A DNA stretch of 64,000 nucleotides from Bacillus suaedaesalsae (GCF_016890225.1 NZ_JAFELM010000019.1:60978-124977); one strand, 5' to 3'; shown: positions 1 to 9,373, counted from the first letter of the stretch. Program-made: numbers and translations. Notes: generated by a model not told the origin, from the sequence alone.

Positions 1-192
1 TTTAAAAAGAACTTCACCTTTTGTCGGTGACAATTGCCCACTTAATAGGTTGAAAAATGTTGTTTTCCCTGCACCGTTTGGACCAATGATTGATTTAAAA
101 TGCTTCGATGGCACAGAAAAATTCACATGATCAACAGCTGTATGTGCACCGAATGCAATTGTTAAATCTTTCGTTTCAATAATGTTGCTCAT
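1..192 (-). CDS. Branched-chain amino acid/amide ABC transporter ATPase, LivG-like (partial, 3' part outside the window)
   Basis: Only the first 64 codons lie in the window, starting with ATG at 192 and running off the left edge. The translation has the start of an ABC ATPase: a first strand reading ETKDLTIAFG, then a Walker A motif GPNGAGKTT near residues 41-49, followed by NLLSGQLSPTKGEV. The ATG plus LSGQ-type spacing resembles LivG, which energises high-affinity uptake of branched-chain amino acids or short amides at the inner face of the membrane. It lies 72 bp downstream of a type I substrate-binding lipoprotein gene on the same strand, which fits a Liv operon. The substrate cannot be told from this fragment. 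Confidence 0.85.
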   Translation of the reverse strand, partial: MSNIIETKDLTIAFGAHTAVDHVNFSVPSKHFKSIIGPNGAGKTTFFNLLSGQLSPTKGEVLFK

Positions 193-220
193 TCTCTATC
201 ACCTTCTTATTTAGAATGAA

Positions 221-252
221 AAGGAACTTAGGGCTATACCATAAGTTCCTCT
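221..252 (-). terminator. Intercistronic hairpin between the binding-protein gene and the ATPase gene
   Basis: AGGAACTTA (222-230) pairs with TAAGTTCCT (242-250). Read on the minus strand the stem is followed by TTTTC. It lies between the binding-protein stop and the ATPase start, so it could act as a leaky terminator or 3' stabiliser that keeps binding-protein mRNA in excess. This role is inferred. Confidence 0.5.
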
Positions 253-264
253 TAGTTTTACAAA

Positions 265-1503
265 TTACTTATTTCGAATTGGCGGAGCTGTTTCTTCTGG
301 TGTTAGCTCACGGATTAACACAGGAACTGGATAGTCAACTCCGTCTTTCTTTTCTAGGCGAATTGCATATAGTGATTGCAGTGCTTGGTGATCTTCTGCT
401 CTAAATGTCATTTTTCCTTTAGGTGTTTCGAAGCTCATTCCTTCCATTGCTTCAATTAATGTTTCCGCGTCTGTATTACCTTCTGTTTTCTTTATTGCTT
501 CTACAATTGCAATTGCTGCACTCATTCCACCTGGAGTGAACAGGTCAGGTACTGTACCGTCAAAACGCTTCTTATGCTCTTCAACTAACCACTTATTAAT
601 ATCATTCTGTGGTAGATCATGATAATAAACGGTGAAGCCTTCCATTCCAACTAATGCATTCATAGTTGAAAGAGCTGCAATATCAGGAGCACCTGTCGAA
701 ATCTTAATTCCTTTTTCTTGTACCTTCATATCAGAAATTTGGTTCCAAGGAGAGTTCGCTCCTGCCCAAACAACAAATAAGTAATCAGGTTTTGCTTCAA
801 TAATCTTTTGAATGTTTGATGTAAAGTCAGTTGCAGCTGGATCTGCATATTCTTCATGTACGATTTCAGCACCAAGATCTAACGCAGCTTCTTTGAAGGC
901 TGCTATTCCATCTTGACCGAAAGAGGAATCTGGAGCGAATGTTGCTATTTTCACACCTTTATCTGCGATTGCAGCAGCTCCTGCTACAGCATCCTGTGAA
1001 GAGTTACGAGCTGTTCTGAATATATACTTATTAAACTCAGAACCTGTGATACTATCAGCAACCGCTGGTTCAACAACCATAATTTTTTCATATTCTTCCG
1101 CAAGTGGTAATACCGCTAGTGTGTCTCCAGAGCTTGATGAACCAACTAAGAAATCGACTTCATCTTCCTCTAATAATTTTGTTGCTTTTTGAATCGCAAC
1201 CTCAGGTTTTGTTTCCGTATCTTCCACGATAAATTCAATTTTTTGACCGTTGACTTCTCTCGTTCCATCCGTTGCATAATCTAAGCCTAGCTCAAAGCCT
1301 TGAATAGATTGCTTACCGTACGCTTCGAGAGGACCAGTCATGGATGCTAGAACACCAACTTTAATTGGTTTCCTGCTTTCCTTAGAATTTTCATTTCCCT
1401 CAGATCCCTCATCTGTAGTAGTTGTGCCGGAACATGCTGATAAAAGAAGAACAAATGCAAGCATTAATAAAGATAAACTACGATGCCATTTTTTCTTACT
1501 CAT
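265..1503 (-). CDS. Liv-type ABC transporter substrate-binding lipoprotein
   Basis: A 412-residue protein with a lipoprotein signal peptide: basic start MSKKKWHR, hydrophobic core and lipobox LLSAC with the lipidated Cys at 24. The mature part opens with IKVGVLASMTGPLEAYGKQ, typical of the type I periplasmic-binding fold (Peripla_BP_6/LivJ family) that binds branched-chain amino acids, amides or aromatic acids outside the membrane. The start has a GGGGGAAA ribosome site. The ATPase gene follows on the same strand. The family is confident but the ligand is unknown. The MalT-like regulator just upstream, on the same strand, is a candidate controller. Confidence 0.88.
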   Translation of the reverse strand: MSKKKWHRSLSLLMLAFVLLLSACSGTTTTDEGSEGNENSKESRKPIKVGVLASMTGPLEAYGKQSIQGFELGLDYATDGTREVNGQKIEFIVEDTETKPEVAIQKATKLLEEDEVDFLVGSSSSGDTLAVLPLAEEYEKIMVVEPAVADSITGSEFNKYIFRTARNSSQDAVAGAAAIADKGVKIATFAPDSSFGQDGIAAFKEAALDLGAEIVHEEYADPAATDFTSNIQKIIEAKPDYLFVVWAGANSPWNQISDMKVQEKGIKISTGAPDIAALSTMNALVGMEGFTVYYHDLPQNDINKWLVEEHKKRFDGTVPDLFTPGGMSAAIAIVEAIKKTEGNTDAETLIEAMEGMSFETPKGKMTFRAEDHQALQSLYAIRLEKKDGVDYPVPVLIRELTPEETAPPIRNK

Positions 1504-1948
1504 GTAATTTCCCCCTTTTTCGTTACATCTCCTAACGTGGAAACGTTGATTGTATCGTAATCGGTAGTAGTTACAAATGAGTTACAAATTATGAGAACTG
1601 AGAATGAGCTTCCACTAGCATGGGTCACTATTCCTCAACCTAAGAAAAAAACGCAAGTGCTCTAGTCTCTTGTGGACTGCACCTGCGTTATTGGTTTCTC
1701 TGGATGAATTTTCTGTTAGCTTAGAAGTAGTATCCATGTTTTGGGTGTTGTCGTCGCATATTCAATTTCTTAATAGACGGATTTAATAATATATCAGCCA
1801 GTTGATGCCTATTCCTGCGAAATCAGCTTACTTACGGGCGAGTTTTGAAAACCTATCGGCGAACACCTTGCTTTTCAGCTATGAAAGCGATGTATCACGT
1901 ATCCTCACACTATTCGGCAAAACTTTATAGATTCATTGATACTCCTGT
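1504..1948. other. Gene-free stretch between the regulator and the binding-protein gene
   Basis: This 445-bp stretch holds the upstream region of the binding-protein gene and one strong hairpin (1651-1690). I see no convincing coding sequence. A short plus-strand reading frame entering the regulator gene at 1845-2078 is a shadow of that gene. Confidence 0.6.
1644..1690 (-). terminator. Rho-independent terminator downstream of the MalT-like regulator
   Basis: AACGCAAGTGC and GCACCTGCGTT form an 11-bp stem with one mismatch. On the minus strand it is followed by a run of seven T (complement of 1644-1650). It lies about 260 bp past the regulator stop and before the binding-protein gene. Confidence 0.65.
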
Positions 1949-4900
1949 CTACCCCATCTTCGTAATCATTTCATACATTTGTTTAGTCGGTTCCATAGGC
2001 TCTACGCCTAATTCTTTTTCCAAGCTATTACAGCATTTTTTGTACCATCTGATTGCTAAGGGACGGTTATTTTTTTGATAGAAGCAATACATTAATAGTC
2101 GGTATGCTTCTTCCCACGTGTTATCTTTTTCTAAAATGTTTTCACACCAGTGAATGGCTTCATCGTATTGTGATTTTTGGACTGACAGTTGAGCGAGTTT
2201 TTCTGCTCCTCTGAGATAGTAGACGAGTAACCGTTCTCTCTCTGAAATGCACCATTCTTCATAGCGACGCTCAGGTAAATAGTCGCCGTCATATAGTTCA
2301 AGTCCTTTTGATAGAAAGTTAAAAGCCTTTTCATTATCTTTTTCTTTTAACCCCGCTCGGATCCAACGCTCGAATTCCTCTGCATCTAAATAGATGCTTG
2401 CTTTCGGGTTCACGCCGTACGATTGACCTTCACGCTTAAAGAAGAACGGATTGGTCCTTGCTTTTCGATGGGGCTCAACCGCATTATGAAGCGCATTAAA
2501 AGCTACTTTAAAATCTCTAGATGCTGCTTTTTCATCTACGTCCGACCATAATAATTGGGACAATGTATCCTTTTGGATATAGTTATGTCGTCTCGTGATG
2601 AAAAGCTCGAACAATTCCTTCGCTTTTCCTCTTTGCCAATCCTTTTCACGTACTTCTTTATCACCAATCCATACTTTAAATCTCCCTAACGTTTGGACTC
2701 TTAGCGTATAACCAGGGTGACTTTCCACATCATGAAGTCCAAGCTCATTTAATAAATATGTTACATATTGTCTTTGTATCCCTTGAGCTTGTGCTTCAAT
2801 AAGTAATGGTGTAATTGATTGTAAATCTCTAGGTCCAAAGATTGTTGGCTGCGTAAGAACAAATTCATAGTTTCCGATTTGAACATAATTTAAGAAACTA
2901 GTAAACACTTCCTGAAATTGTGTCCATTTTTCAAGTTGATAATAAAGAATCGATTTCCAAAGCATTGAAACACAAATTCCATATTGGTCCCCGCAAAAGT
3001 GGAATTGGTCATTTGCTTTATTTAACCAATCCTCCGCTTCTTCTACTTTCCCAGCATATGAGAATGTAATGGCGATACATAATTTAATGCACGCGGAAAG
3101 CCATGAGTCATTCACTCTTTCTGTTTCAGCAAGAGCGAGTTTTCCGATTTCCATCGCCTTTTCATAAGCTCCATCTGATCCATAAACAATAGAAAGTCCC
3201 ATTAAAGGCTCAGCCTTCCCGCGCGGCACATCTAAATCATCCATCATATGAAGGGCTGTATCGTAACATTTTTTCGCTAAGCTAGAGTCATAGCGTCCTA
3301 TTAGCTGCACAGCATGCCCCATACGGATCCAACCGCACGCTTCTACAAAAGGAGCCTTATAACGGATGCCCTCTTGAATCCCTATCTCAGCCAACTCCTT
3401 TGCTGATTCAGGCTTCCCTACAAAGCATTCAATTAACGACAATAACAAATTCGTTTCTCGATGTGATTGTTGGAGGTGTGAATGCGTTTCTTGAAGCTCA
3501 TAGTTTTTCTTATTTAATAGGATTCGTTTTGCTTCACCTAGCTGCCCTGTCCGTAGCTTTAACCTCGCTTCTAAATTTCCGATGTCCTGGAGCAAATCAT
3601 GTTCAATTGCTTTTTCAAACCACTTTTCTGCTTTTTTAGCTTGCCCTGCATTTACTAAATTTTCGGCCATTAAGCAATAGAGTCGAGCTTTTTCTATATT
3701 TGAAGCGTTTTCATTTTTCTCCATAATTTCAATCGCTCGTTGTAGCAAACGATCAGCTTTTCCTGGAGAAATCGTGTCTAAATATATGTATGCCTGCCCT
3801 TGAAGTGCTTTTAATTCTCCATCATAATCTCCTCTGCTATTTGCAAGCATCGATGCTTTTTGATAATTTTCTTCTGCTTCCTTGTACAAACATTGATAGC
3901 GAAGCACTTCTCCTTGCAAATAATATAGACGATAGAAGGCTTGTTTTTGATCATCTGACACTTTCCTCAGCCGTTCTAGTAAACTCTCAAGCTTCCCATT
4001 TTGAATTAATGTTTCTCCAAATTCATTTAATAAATAGGCTACTTCATCATGTTTTTCTAGTTTCTCTAAATGATAAATCGCTGGCTCTAACTGATTTCTT
4101 TTTCGATAATAATCAGAGGCACGTCGGTGTAACTGATTATATTTATCTTGCTGGAGAATGAGCTGTCTTTCTAAAAATTCTTTAAAAAGCGCATGATATC
4201 GATATTGACTTTGACCAATTGATTGTAGGAATAAGTTTTTTTGCTGCAATAATCCCAGCATATCCTTGGATCCGGAGATTCCTAATACTTCATCGCAAAG
4301 CTCGGGTGTTATTTCGTCAAAAATGCACGTTTGTTCTAGAAACTGCTGAACCATTGGAGCTTGCTTTACGAGTACTTCCATTGCTAGAAAATGAAACAGA
4401 TCTTCCATGGAAGTATATTTATTTTTTAACAACTTTGAGATATCTCGATGATGACCTAACTGTTGGATGACCATTTGCAGGGCAATAATCCAACCTTCTG
4501 TTAGCTGATAAATTTGCTGTATTTCCCGTTCGTCAAGCTCAATGCTATATACGTCAGTAAACCAGGCTTCGATGTCTTCTTTGGAAAATGCCAAATCCTT
4601 CTCTCGTATTTCTAACAAAAGTCCTTTGAGCTTTAACGAACTCATAATCCCCCATTGTGGCCGATTTCTACTTATAAATACTAATCGTAAATTATGAGGA
4701 ATGTTTTCAATGAACCATAGCAACCAATCGTCAATTTGATTCGAGTGTTGTACAAGATGCAAATCATCAATAATCATAATAAATTCAGATTCAAGACCAA
4801 GAATTTCATTCACTAACAACGCACTAAAACTACGAATCTCTTCATCTCTTGCATATCGATTCATTTTGTTTAAATAGTTGATCAGTTCATCACCGAAACC

Positions 4901-5176
4901 AGAAAATTGTCCTTTTATTGCATAAATAAAGTAGGTTAAAAATGGGATTAGTTCATCGTCATAGCTTGATATACTGTACCAGCAGTAAGTTTTTTTCAAA
5001 TCAGATAAAAAGGTCGAGACAGCCGTACTTTTCCCATAACCTGGTCCAGAGTGTACAATCGTTAGTGGAACTGTTGTAATAGAATGCAGTTTTTTCGTCA
5101 AAGTTGGTCTACGTAAAATATCATCTTTAATACTTGGTGGAGTTAATTTTGTATGAAGAATAGAAGAGGAGGACAT
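1949..5176 (-). CDS. Large MalT/LAL-type ATPase regulator with C-terminal BTAD (AfsR/SARP-like) domain
   Basis: About 1075 residues. Numbered from an in-frame ATG 13 codons further upstream, a P-loop NTPase domain opens with Walker A GPGYGKST near residue 57-64 and a Walker B-like IIDDLH near 145. A long TPR-like helical region spans about 400-850. The C-terminal quarter has an OmpR-type winged helix (LGRFKVWIGDKEV...LLWSD) and then a BTAD tetratricopeptide domain ending ELGVEP. This architecture belongs to signal-sensing transcription activators. I take the ATG at 5176, preceded by GGATGTGAT, over the ATG at 5215, which has no ribosome site and whose extra residues are atypical. It is encoded just upstream of a Liv-type transporter on the same strand and may control it; that link is inferred. 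Confidence 0.85.
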   Translation of the reverse strand: MSSSSILHTKLTPPSIKDDILRRPTLTKKLHSITTVPLTIVHSGPGYGKSTAVSTFLSDLKKTYCWYSISSYDDELIPFLTYFIYAIKGQFSGFGDELINYLNKMNRYARDEEIRSFSALLVNEILGLESEFIMIIDDLHLVQHSNQIDDWLLWFIENIPHNLRLVFISRNRPQWGIMSSLKLKGLLLEIREKDLAFSKEDIEAWFTDVYSIELDEREIQQIYQLTEGWIIALQMVIQQLGHHRDISKLLKNKYTSMEDLFHFLAMEVLVKQAPMVQQFLEQTCIFDEITPELCDEVLGISGSKDMLGLLQQKNLFLQSIGQSQYRYHALFKEFLERQLILQQDKYNQLHRRASDYYRKRNQLEPAIYHLEKLEKHDEVAYLLNEFGETLIQNGKLESLLERLRKVSDDQKQAFYRLYYLQGEVLRYQCLYKEAEENYQKASMLANSRGDYDGELKALQGQAYIYLDTISPGKADRLLQRAIEIMEKNENASNIEKARLYCLMAENLVNAGQAKKAEKWFEKAIEHDLLQDIGNLEARLKLRTGQLGEAKRILLNKKNYELQETHSHLQQSHRETNLLLSLIECFVGKPESAKELAEIGIQEGIRYKAPFVEACGWIRMGHAVQLIGRYDSSLAKKCYDTALHMMDDLDVPRGKAEPLMGLSIVYGSDGAYEKAMEIGKLALAETERVNDSWLSACIKLCIAITFSYAGKVEEAEDWLNKANDQFHFCGDQYGICVSMLWKSILYYQLEKWTQFQEVFTSFLNYVQIGNYEFVLTQPTIFGPRDLQSITPLLIEAQAQGIQRQYVTYLLNELGLHDVESHPGYTLRVQTLGRFKVWIGDKEVREKDWQRGKAKELFELFITRRHNYIQKDTLSQLLWSDVDEKAASRDFKVAFNALHNAVEPHRKARTNPFFFKREGQSYGVNPKASIYLDAEEFERWIRAGLKEKDNEKAFNFLSKGLELYDGDYLPERRYEEWCISERERLLVYYLRGAEKLAQLSVQKSQYDEAIHWCENILEKDNTWEEAYRLLMYCFYQKNNRPLAIRWYKKCCNSLEKELGVEPMEPTKQMYEMITKMG

Positions 5177-5305
5177 ACAATCACATCCAATTAATAGTTT
5201 TTTGAATTTTTTCATTATTTTAACATATATGAGCTATGTATGGGAAAATGTTTAGTCATTTATGGAATAGAATCGTTAGGAATTTACATAAAGCAGAACA
5301 AAAGG

Positions 5306-5423
5306 AGCAAGCGCCCCATTTAGCCTCAGGCACAGCAAATGTTGCGGAGAGAAAATAAGGGTGCTACTATCCCTTTTCTTCTCTCCGGGTTATTTGACCT
5401 CAGGCGGGCTGGGCGCTTGAGCT
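5306..5423. repeat. Long imperfect palindrome, REP/MITE-like
   Basis: Outer arms AGCAAGCGCCC (5306-5316) and GGGCGCTTGAGCT (5411-5423) pair. Inside, GCCTCAGGC recurs near each arm, and a central hairpin pairs CGGAGAGAA...AAGGG with CCCTT...TTCTCTCCG. The whole 118-bp unit can fold into one large structure. It sits between the sipV-like gene and the start region of the large regulator. It carries no coding sequence. It differs in sequence from the other REP family of this window. Confidence 0.65.
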
Positions 5424-5500
5424 TTAGCTTTAGCTGGATTCAAATGACCCACACAAGTTATACACAAGTGATTTATTTTATAATTTCCTAAACAACAAAA

Positions 5501-5523
5501 AACCCTCGTTTCGCCCGAGGGTT
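5501..5523 (-). terminator. Terminator of the yhjE-sipV pair
   Basis: AACCCTCG and CGAGGGTT form an 8-bp GC-rich stem that overlaps the sipV-like stop codon. On the minus strand it is followed by a T-rich run (complement of 5496-5502). Confidence 0.8.
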
Positions 5524-6076
5524 AAAACTTTATACCTAATTGTTGAAAAGGATAATATCTTAGATTTACCTTACCAACTACTTGTTCCACCTCGATAAAG
5601 CCAAAGTGTCTGCTATCATAGCTTCCGAGGCGGTTATCGCCGATTACAAACAATTTCCCTTCAGGTACAACTTTTTCACCTGTTTTCTCTTCTAACGTGA
5701 AATCTTCTGTAAACTGCTCGCCTACAAATGCTTCTTTGTATGTACTTAAATAAGGTTCATCTACTTGCACATCGTTAACATAAAGGTTTCCATCCTGATA
5801 CGAAATTTTGTCACCAGGTAAACCAATAATCCGCTTAACGTAATCTTCTTCCTTATTAGCATGAAACACGATTACATCGAACCGCTCCAAATTACCATAT
5901 TCATAGCCCATCTTATTAATAACGAGAAGATTCCCATCTTGAAGTGTAGGAGTCATCGAACTTCCTTCTACAACATAGCTTGAAAAGAAAAACGTTCGAA
6001 TAATAAACGCTATGACTAGGCCAGTTAAAATCGGTTTTCCAAAGTTTAGCCATTTCGAGTTGGCTTGGTTATTCAT
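5522..6076 (-). CDS. sipV: Type I signal peptidase, SipV/SipS-like
   Basis: A 184-residue S26A signal peptidase that removes signal peptides from exported pre-proteins at the outer face of the membrane. One N-terminal membrane helix (residues about 12-32) is followed by VEGSSMTPTL with the catalytic Ser40, and by YVKRIIGLPGD with the general base Lys81. GDNRLGSYDSRHFG is the conserved box E. Length matches the B. subtilis minor peptidases (about 168-190). It overlaps the upstream yhjE-like gene by 8 bp. The same yhjE-sipV pair exists in B. subtilis, which supports the symbol, although assignment among Sip paralogues rests on position. Confidence 0.9.
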   Translation of the reverse strand: MNNQANSKWLNFGKPILTGLVIAFIIRTFFFSSYVVEGSSMTPTLQDGNLLVINKMGYEYGNLERFDVIVFHANKEEDYVKRIIGLPGDKISYQDGNLYVNDVQVDEPYLSTYKEAFVGEQFTEDFTLEEKTGEKVVPEGKLFVIGDNRLGSYDSRHFGFIEVEQVVGKVNLRYYPFQQLGIKF

Positions 6077-6725
6077 GCTGCTCCCCTACCTCCCCAAGTT
6101 TACTATTTTTCTCTTTTGTACTTAAATATAGTTCAATTCTCTTCCCAACATACCATAAAATGAAAATAAATAGAGCAACAATACCTGTCCTAATCGGCCT
6201 TGTGACAAGCGAACGGATGTCGTAGCCGACAAAACTAATCATAAAAATCATGACCATTTTACCTGTTAGAACAGCAAGAATAAACTGCCATAAGCTAACT
6301 CGTGATAATCCAGCTACTACATTTATTATGGCTGATGGTGAAAATGGAAAACAAAGAAGCAAAAATAAGGGACCGAATCCATGTCGTTCTAGCCAACCAG
6401 TTAGCTTCTGCACCTGCTTGCTTTTCCTTATCCATTTAAAAAATCGTCTCTCTCCTAACCTTCTTACGACTAAGAAAACGAGAATTGATCCTAAGCATGC
6501 TCCAATCCATGAAACAAGAAAACCTAACCAAAGTCCGAATGCTGCTGCGTTCGCAACAACAAAGACAACTAACGGTAAAAAAGGAAAAATCGCTTCTAGC
6601 ATCGGTAGAACAATGCCAGGAATAATACCTAAATCACGATATTCATCCATCAGTTTCTGGATATTTTCGAGCGTAAACCATGACTGCAAATTTGACCATA
6701 AATGTTGAGATGATTCAATATCCAT
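6069..6725 (-). CDS. yhjE: TVP38/TMEM64 (VTT/DedA-like) membrane protein, YhjE-like
   Basis: A 218-residue polytopic membrane protein. It has hydrophobic segments around residues 35-60, 70-90, 130-160 and 180-200. It also has the VTT-family signature region around FPFLPLVVFVVANAAAFG and FPFSPSAIINVVAGLSR. Proteins of this superfamily are thought to act in lipid handling, but no reaction is established for this branch. A good AGGAGA ribosome site precedes the ATG. It is translationally coupled to the signal peptidase gene by an 8-bp overlap, as in the B. subtilis yhjE-sipV operon. Confidence 0.85.
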   Translation of the reverse strand: MDIESSQHLWSNLQSWFTLENIQKLMDEYRDLGIIPGIVLPMLEAIFPFLPLVVFVVANAAAFGLWLGFLVSWIGACLGSILVFLVVRRLGERRFFKWIRKSKQVQKLTGWLERHGFGPLFLLLCFPFSPSAIINVVAGLSRVSLWQFILAVLTGKMVMIFMISFVGYDIRSLVTRPIRTGIVALFIFILWYVGKRIELYLSTKEKNSKLGEVGEQHE

Positions 6726-6910
6726 GAACTCTATTCTCCTAAAGGTATATTAATATGTCTATTGTACACAATTCATCCATAAAACAAAAAGAAAAGAAGA
6801 CGTATTGTTCAGATAATAAGGAGTAACTACTAACATTTACTACTTATTTATCCAACACGCTTCTTTTCTATTGGTTGTTTTCACATTGTTTGTTTATTTA
6901 TTTTACTTAT

Positions 6911-7095
6911 GGCTCTGTTAAAGTAGAGTGTTGAATTTTAACTATATGTTGATTGTAGTGGAAGGTGCGAGACTCCTGCGGGAGCAGCTCAGGCAGGTGA
7001 GACCCCACAGGAGCATAGCGACGAGGAGGCTCACCGCCCGCCCCGCGGAAAGCGAGTGCCGCACGCGGAAATCAACATTATTGTTTAACAGAGCC
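6911..7095. mobile_element. MITE with ISL3-like ends carrying a REP-type palindrome
   Basis: A 185-bp non-coding element. It begins GGCTCTGTTAAA (6911-6922) and ends with the exact inverse TTTAACAGAGCC (7084-7095). It is flanked by an exact 8-bp direct repeat TTACTTAT (6903-6910 and 7096-7103). The 8-bp duplication and GGCTCT ends are characteristic of the ISL3 family. The interior is a GC-rich palindrome containing GACTCCTGCGGGAGC and CCCCGCGGAAAGCGAGTG. The right target duplication overlaps the stop codon of the S9 peptidase gene. No transposase is present, so mobilisation would need one in trans. Confidence 0.85.
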
Positions 7096-7099
7096 TTAC

Positions 7100-9079
7100 T
7101 TATAGATATTTATCAAACCAATTGGCAATATGATCTAAGCGGTGAATACGAAGATTTGGATGACCACTTCTCGATAATTCATGATTCGCTTCAGGAAAAC
7201 GAACAAACATCGTTTCTTTTTTATTATGTTTTAATGTTACATACAGTTGTTCAGCTTGCTCAATTGGGCAGCGATAATCTTTTTCTCCATGTAAAATGAG
7301 TAGAGGTGTTTCAATATTGTTCACATACTTTAGTGGAGAGTGATTCCATAGCTTTTCCGGATCAAAGCTTTCTCCTCTAAGCACTTCCCAGTCTGTGAAA
7401 AAATAGCCAATATCACTTACTCCGTAGAAACTGATCCAGTTCGTAATGCTTCGTTGAGTAACAGCAGCTTTAAATCGGTTCGTATGCCCAACAATCCAAT
7501 TCGTCATAAAACCACCATAACTTCCACCTGTTACACCTAGTCTACTTTCATCAATGAAATCGTAATTTTCAAGAACGTAGTCCACTGCTGACATTATGTC
7601 TAAATAATCCTTACCACCATAATCGCCTCTTACTTTATCAACGAAATCTTGACCGTATCCATGACTGCCACGAGGATTAGTAAAAAGAACAGCATAACCT
7701 TTCGCAGCTAATGTTTGAAACTCATGAAAGTACGAATTTGCGTACATCATATGAGGTCCACCATGAATTTCAACAATTAATGGGACCTTTTGTCCTTCCT
7801 TAAACCCAACTGGCTTCATTAGCCATCCATGTATTTCTAAACCATCTTCTGCGTTAAAGGAAATAGACTCTGCGGGAGACAGTTCAATTTCATTAAGAAA
7901 TGCCTGATTTACATTTGTAAGTTGTTTTTTCAACCCTGTTTGTAAATCAATGAAAAATAACTCACCTGGTTGAGTAGGCGTGCTAATTCCGGCAATTAAT
8001 TTATGAGTTTTCACATCTACTGTAAAAGAGTAGACATGGTGGTCATCTAATGTTACAGGATATACGAGACCCTCGATGTCTCCGTAATATACATTTGTAC
8101 TACCCTGGTCACTAGCTAAAAAATAAAAACCTTTGCTGTCCTCAGTCCAAACTAATCCTTGAGTTAAATTACCTAGTTGGAAATCTCCAATAGCCACATC
8201 TCCAACTTGCACATCCCAACTGTAGGTTAAGCATTGAATTTGTTCTGTGTCCAATTCATACAACCAAATTCTTGATAAAGTAGCAGATCTATATTCCTTT
8301 TCATGACCAATAAAAGTAAGATACTGTCCACATGGTGACCAGCTTACGTGATGGAAACTACCATTTGACGTAATTTGTTTTAATGAGCGACTTTCAATAT
8401 CTAGCAAGTAGACATCACTATTCAGTTCATAGTCAGCCTCATCAGACGGATTAGTTAGGAGTGCCATCATCCTTCCATCAGGTGAGGGACTTCCTAACGA
8501 ATAGTCGTAATTTCCATCCGTTAAAACAGTCATCTCCCCTGTTTTCACTTCCACTAATACAATTTGGTTGTATTTATGATTAAAGAAGCCACTTGCATCT
8601 GATTTATAGAAAAGCTTTTCTACGACCATCGGCTCTACTTTATTCTCTTTTGTTTCCACGTGATCCTGGTCTACGTCTTCTTCTTTTCCAAGCGTGGTAT
8701 TGATAAAAATATGTTTACTGTCAGGTGACCACATATATTGATTTACACCATTCGTCGTTTTTGTTAATTGGCGTGGTTCACCTCCAGCCGGGTCTAGTAT
8801 GTATAGCTGTGACTTACCAGTACGATTTGATAAAAAAGCAATGAGACTTCCGTCTGGAGACCATCGTACTTGTTGATCTCGGACTTTACCGTGTGTATAC
8901 TGTCTGACTTTCTCTCCATCTAAGTCGGATACATATAAATGAGACATATACTCCTGACTCTTTTCATCAATTTCTGTTTGGACAAATAAATACTGACTAC
9001 CGTCTGGTGAAAACTGTGGTTGATTTACTGATTTTAGCTTGTATAAGTCTCTAGATTGGATTCCTCTTTTTTGGCTCAT
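7100..9079 (-). CDS. yuxL: S9-family prolyl oligopeptidase/acylaminoacyl-peptidase, YuxL-like
   Basis: A 659-residue cytosolic serine peptidase. The first 380 or so residues form a WD40/beta-propeller-like TolB repeat region with repeated blocks such as PQFSPDGSQYLFV, RWSPDGSLIAF and MWSPDSKHIF. The C-terminal alpha/beta-hydrolase domain contains HGGPH, the nucleophile motif GGSYGG (Ser520), LHGEKDYRCP (Asp601) and EANHELS (His633), a complete triad. Such enzymes trim N-acylated or short peptides; the true substrate is unknown. It lies between two copies of the same MITE family, one of which abuts its stop codon. It is not part of the usual B. subtilis comK-sipV block, so it may be an insertion. 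Confidence 0.88.
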   Translation of the reverse strand: MSQKRGIQSRDLYKLKSVNQPQFSPDGSQYLFVQTEIDEKSQEYMSHLYVSDLDGEKVRQYTHGKVRDQQVRWSPDGSLIAFLSNRTGKSQLYILDPAGGEPRQLTKTTNGVNQYMWSPDSKHIFINTTLGKEEDVDQDHVETKENKVEPMVVEKLFYKSDASGFFNHKYNQIVLVEVKTGEMTVLTDGNYDYSLGSPSPDGRMMALLTNPSDEADYELNSDVYLLDIESRSLKQITSNGSFHHVSWSPCGQYLTFIGHEKEYRSATLSRIWLYELDTEQIQCLTYSWDVQVGDVAIGDFQLGNLTQGLVWTEDSKGFYFLASDQGSTNVYYGDIEGLVYPVTLDDHHVYSFTVDVKTHKLIAGISTPTQPGELFFIDLQTGLKKQLTNVNQAFLNEIELSPAESISFNAEDGLEIHGWLMKPVGFKEGQKVPLIVEIHGGPHMMYANSYFHEFQTLAAKGYAVLFTNPRGSHGYGQDFVDKVRGDYGGKDYLDIMSAVDYVLENYDFIDESRLGVTGGSYGGFMTNWIVGHTNRFKAAVTQRSITNWISFYGVSDIGYFFTDWEVLRGESFDPEKLWNHSPLKYVNNIETPLLILHGEKDYRCPIEQAEQLYVTLKHNKKETMFVRFPEANHELSRSGHPNLRIHRLDHIANWFDKYL

Positions 9080-9108
9080 AATGACAGATACACATCCTTT
9101 TTTGTTTT

Positions 9109-9225
9109 GGCTCTGTTAACGTTAAGTCATAGCTGCGTGCTTTCCGTAGGAAGTAGCAGACCTTAGCAGAGGTCTTACTCGCACCTTCCACTACAATCAG
9201 CTATTCATCCAAAATCAACATAGAT
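9109..9225. repeat. Degraded, inverted copy of the ISL3-like MITE
   Basis: One end GGCTCTGTTAAC (9109-9120) is preserved. A decayed REP core follows (GCGTGCTTTCCG, then CTCGCACCTTCCACTACAATCA). Relative to the element at 6911 the core is inverted, and I cannot find a matching right terminus. It lies just upstream of the S9 peptidase start. Confidence 0.7.
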
Positions 9226-9373
9226 TTATAACATCGACTTGTCTATATCAATTATTTCGCCATCTGAAATATTTTTCCTTCTTAAGCTTACATTTTTTTA
9301 CTTGCTTTTTTTTAAAAGACTTATTATTATTTAAATACGAACAAACGTTCTAAAAAAGAGGAGGGTGATTTAC

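Noticed and set aside
1525..1550. A cre-like site TGGAAACGTTGATT upstream of the binding-protein gene
   Set aside because: It departs from the CcpA consensus at several key positions.
6928..7299. A 123-codon plus-strand reading frame
   Set aside because: It runs through a MITE and the reverse of the S9 peptidase gene, and has no ribosome site; it is a repeat artefact.
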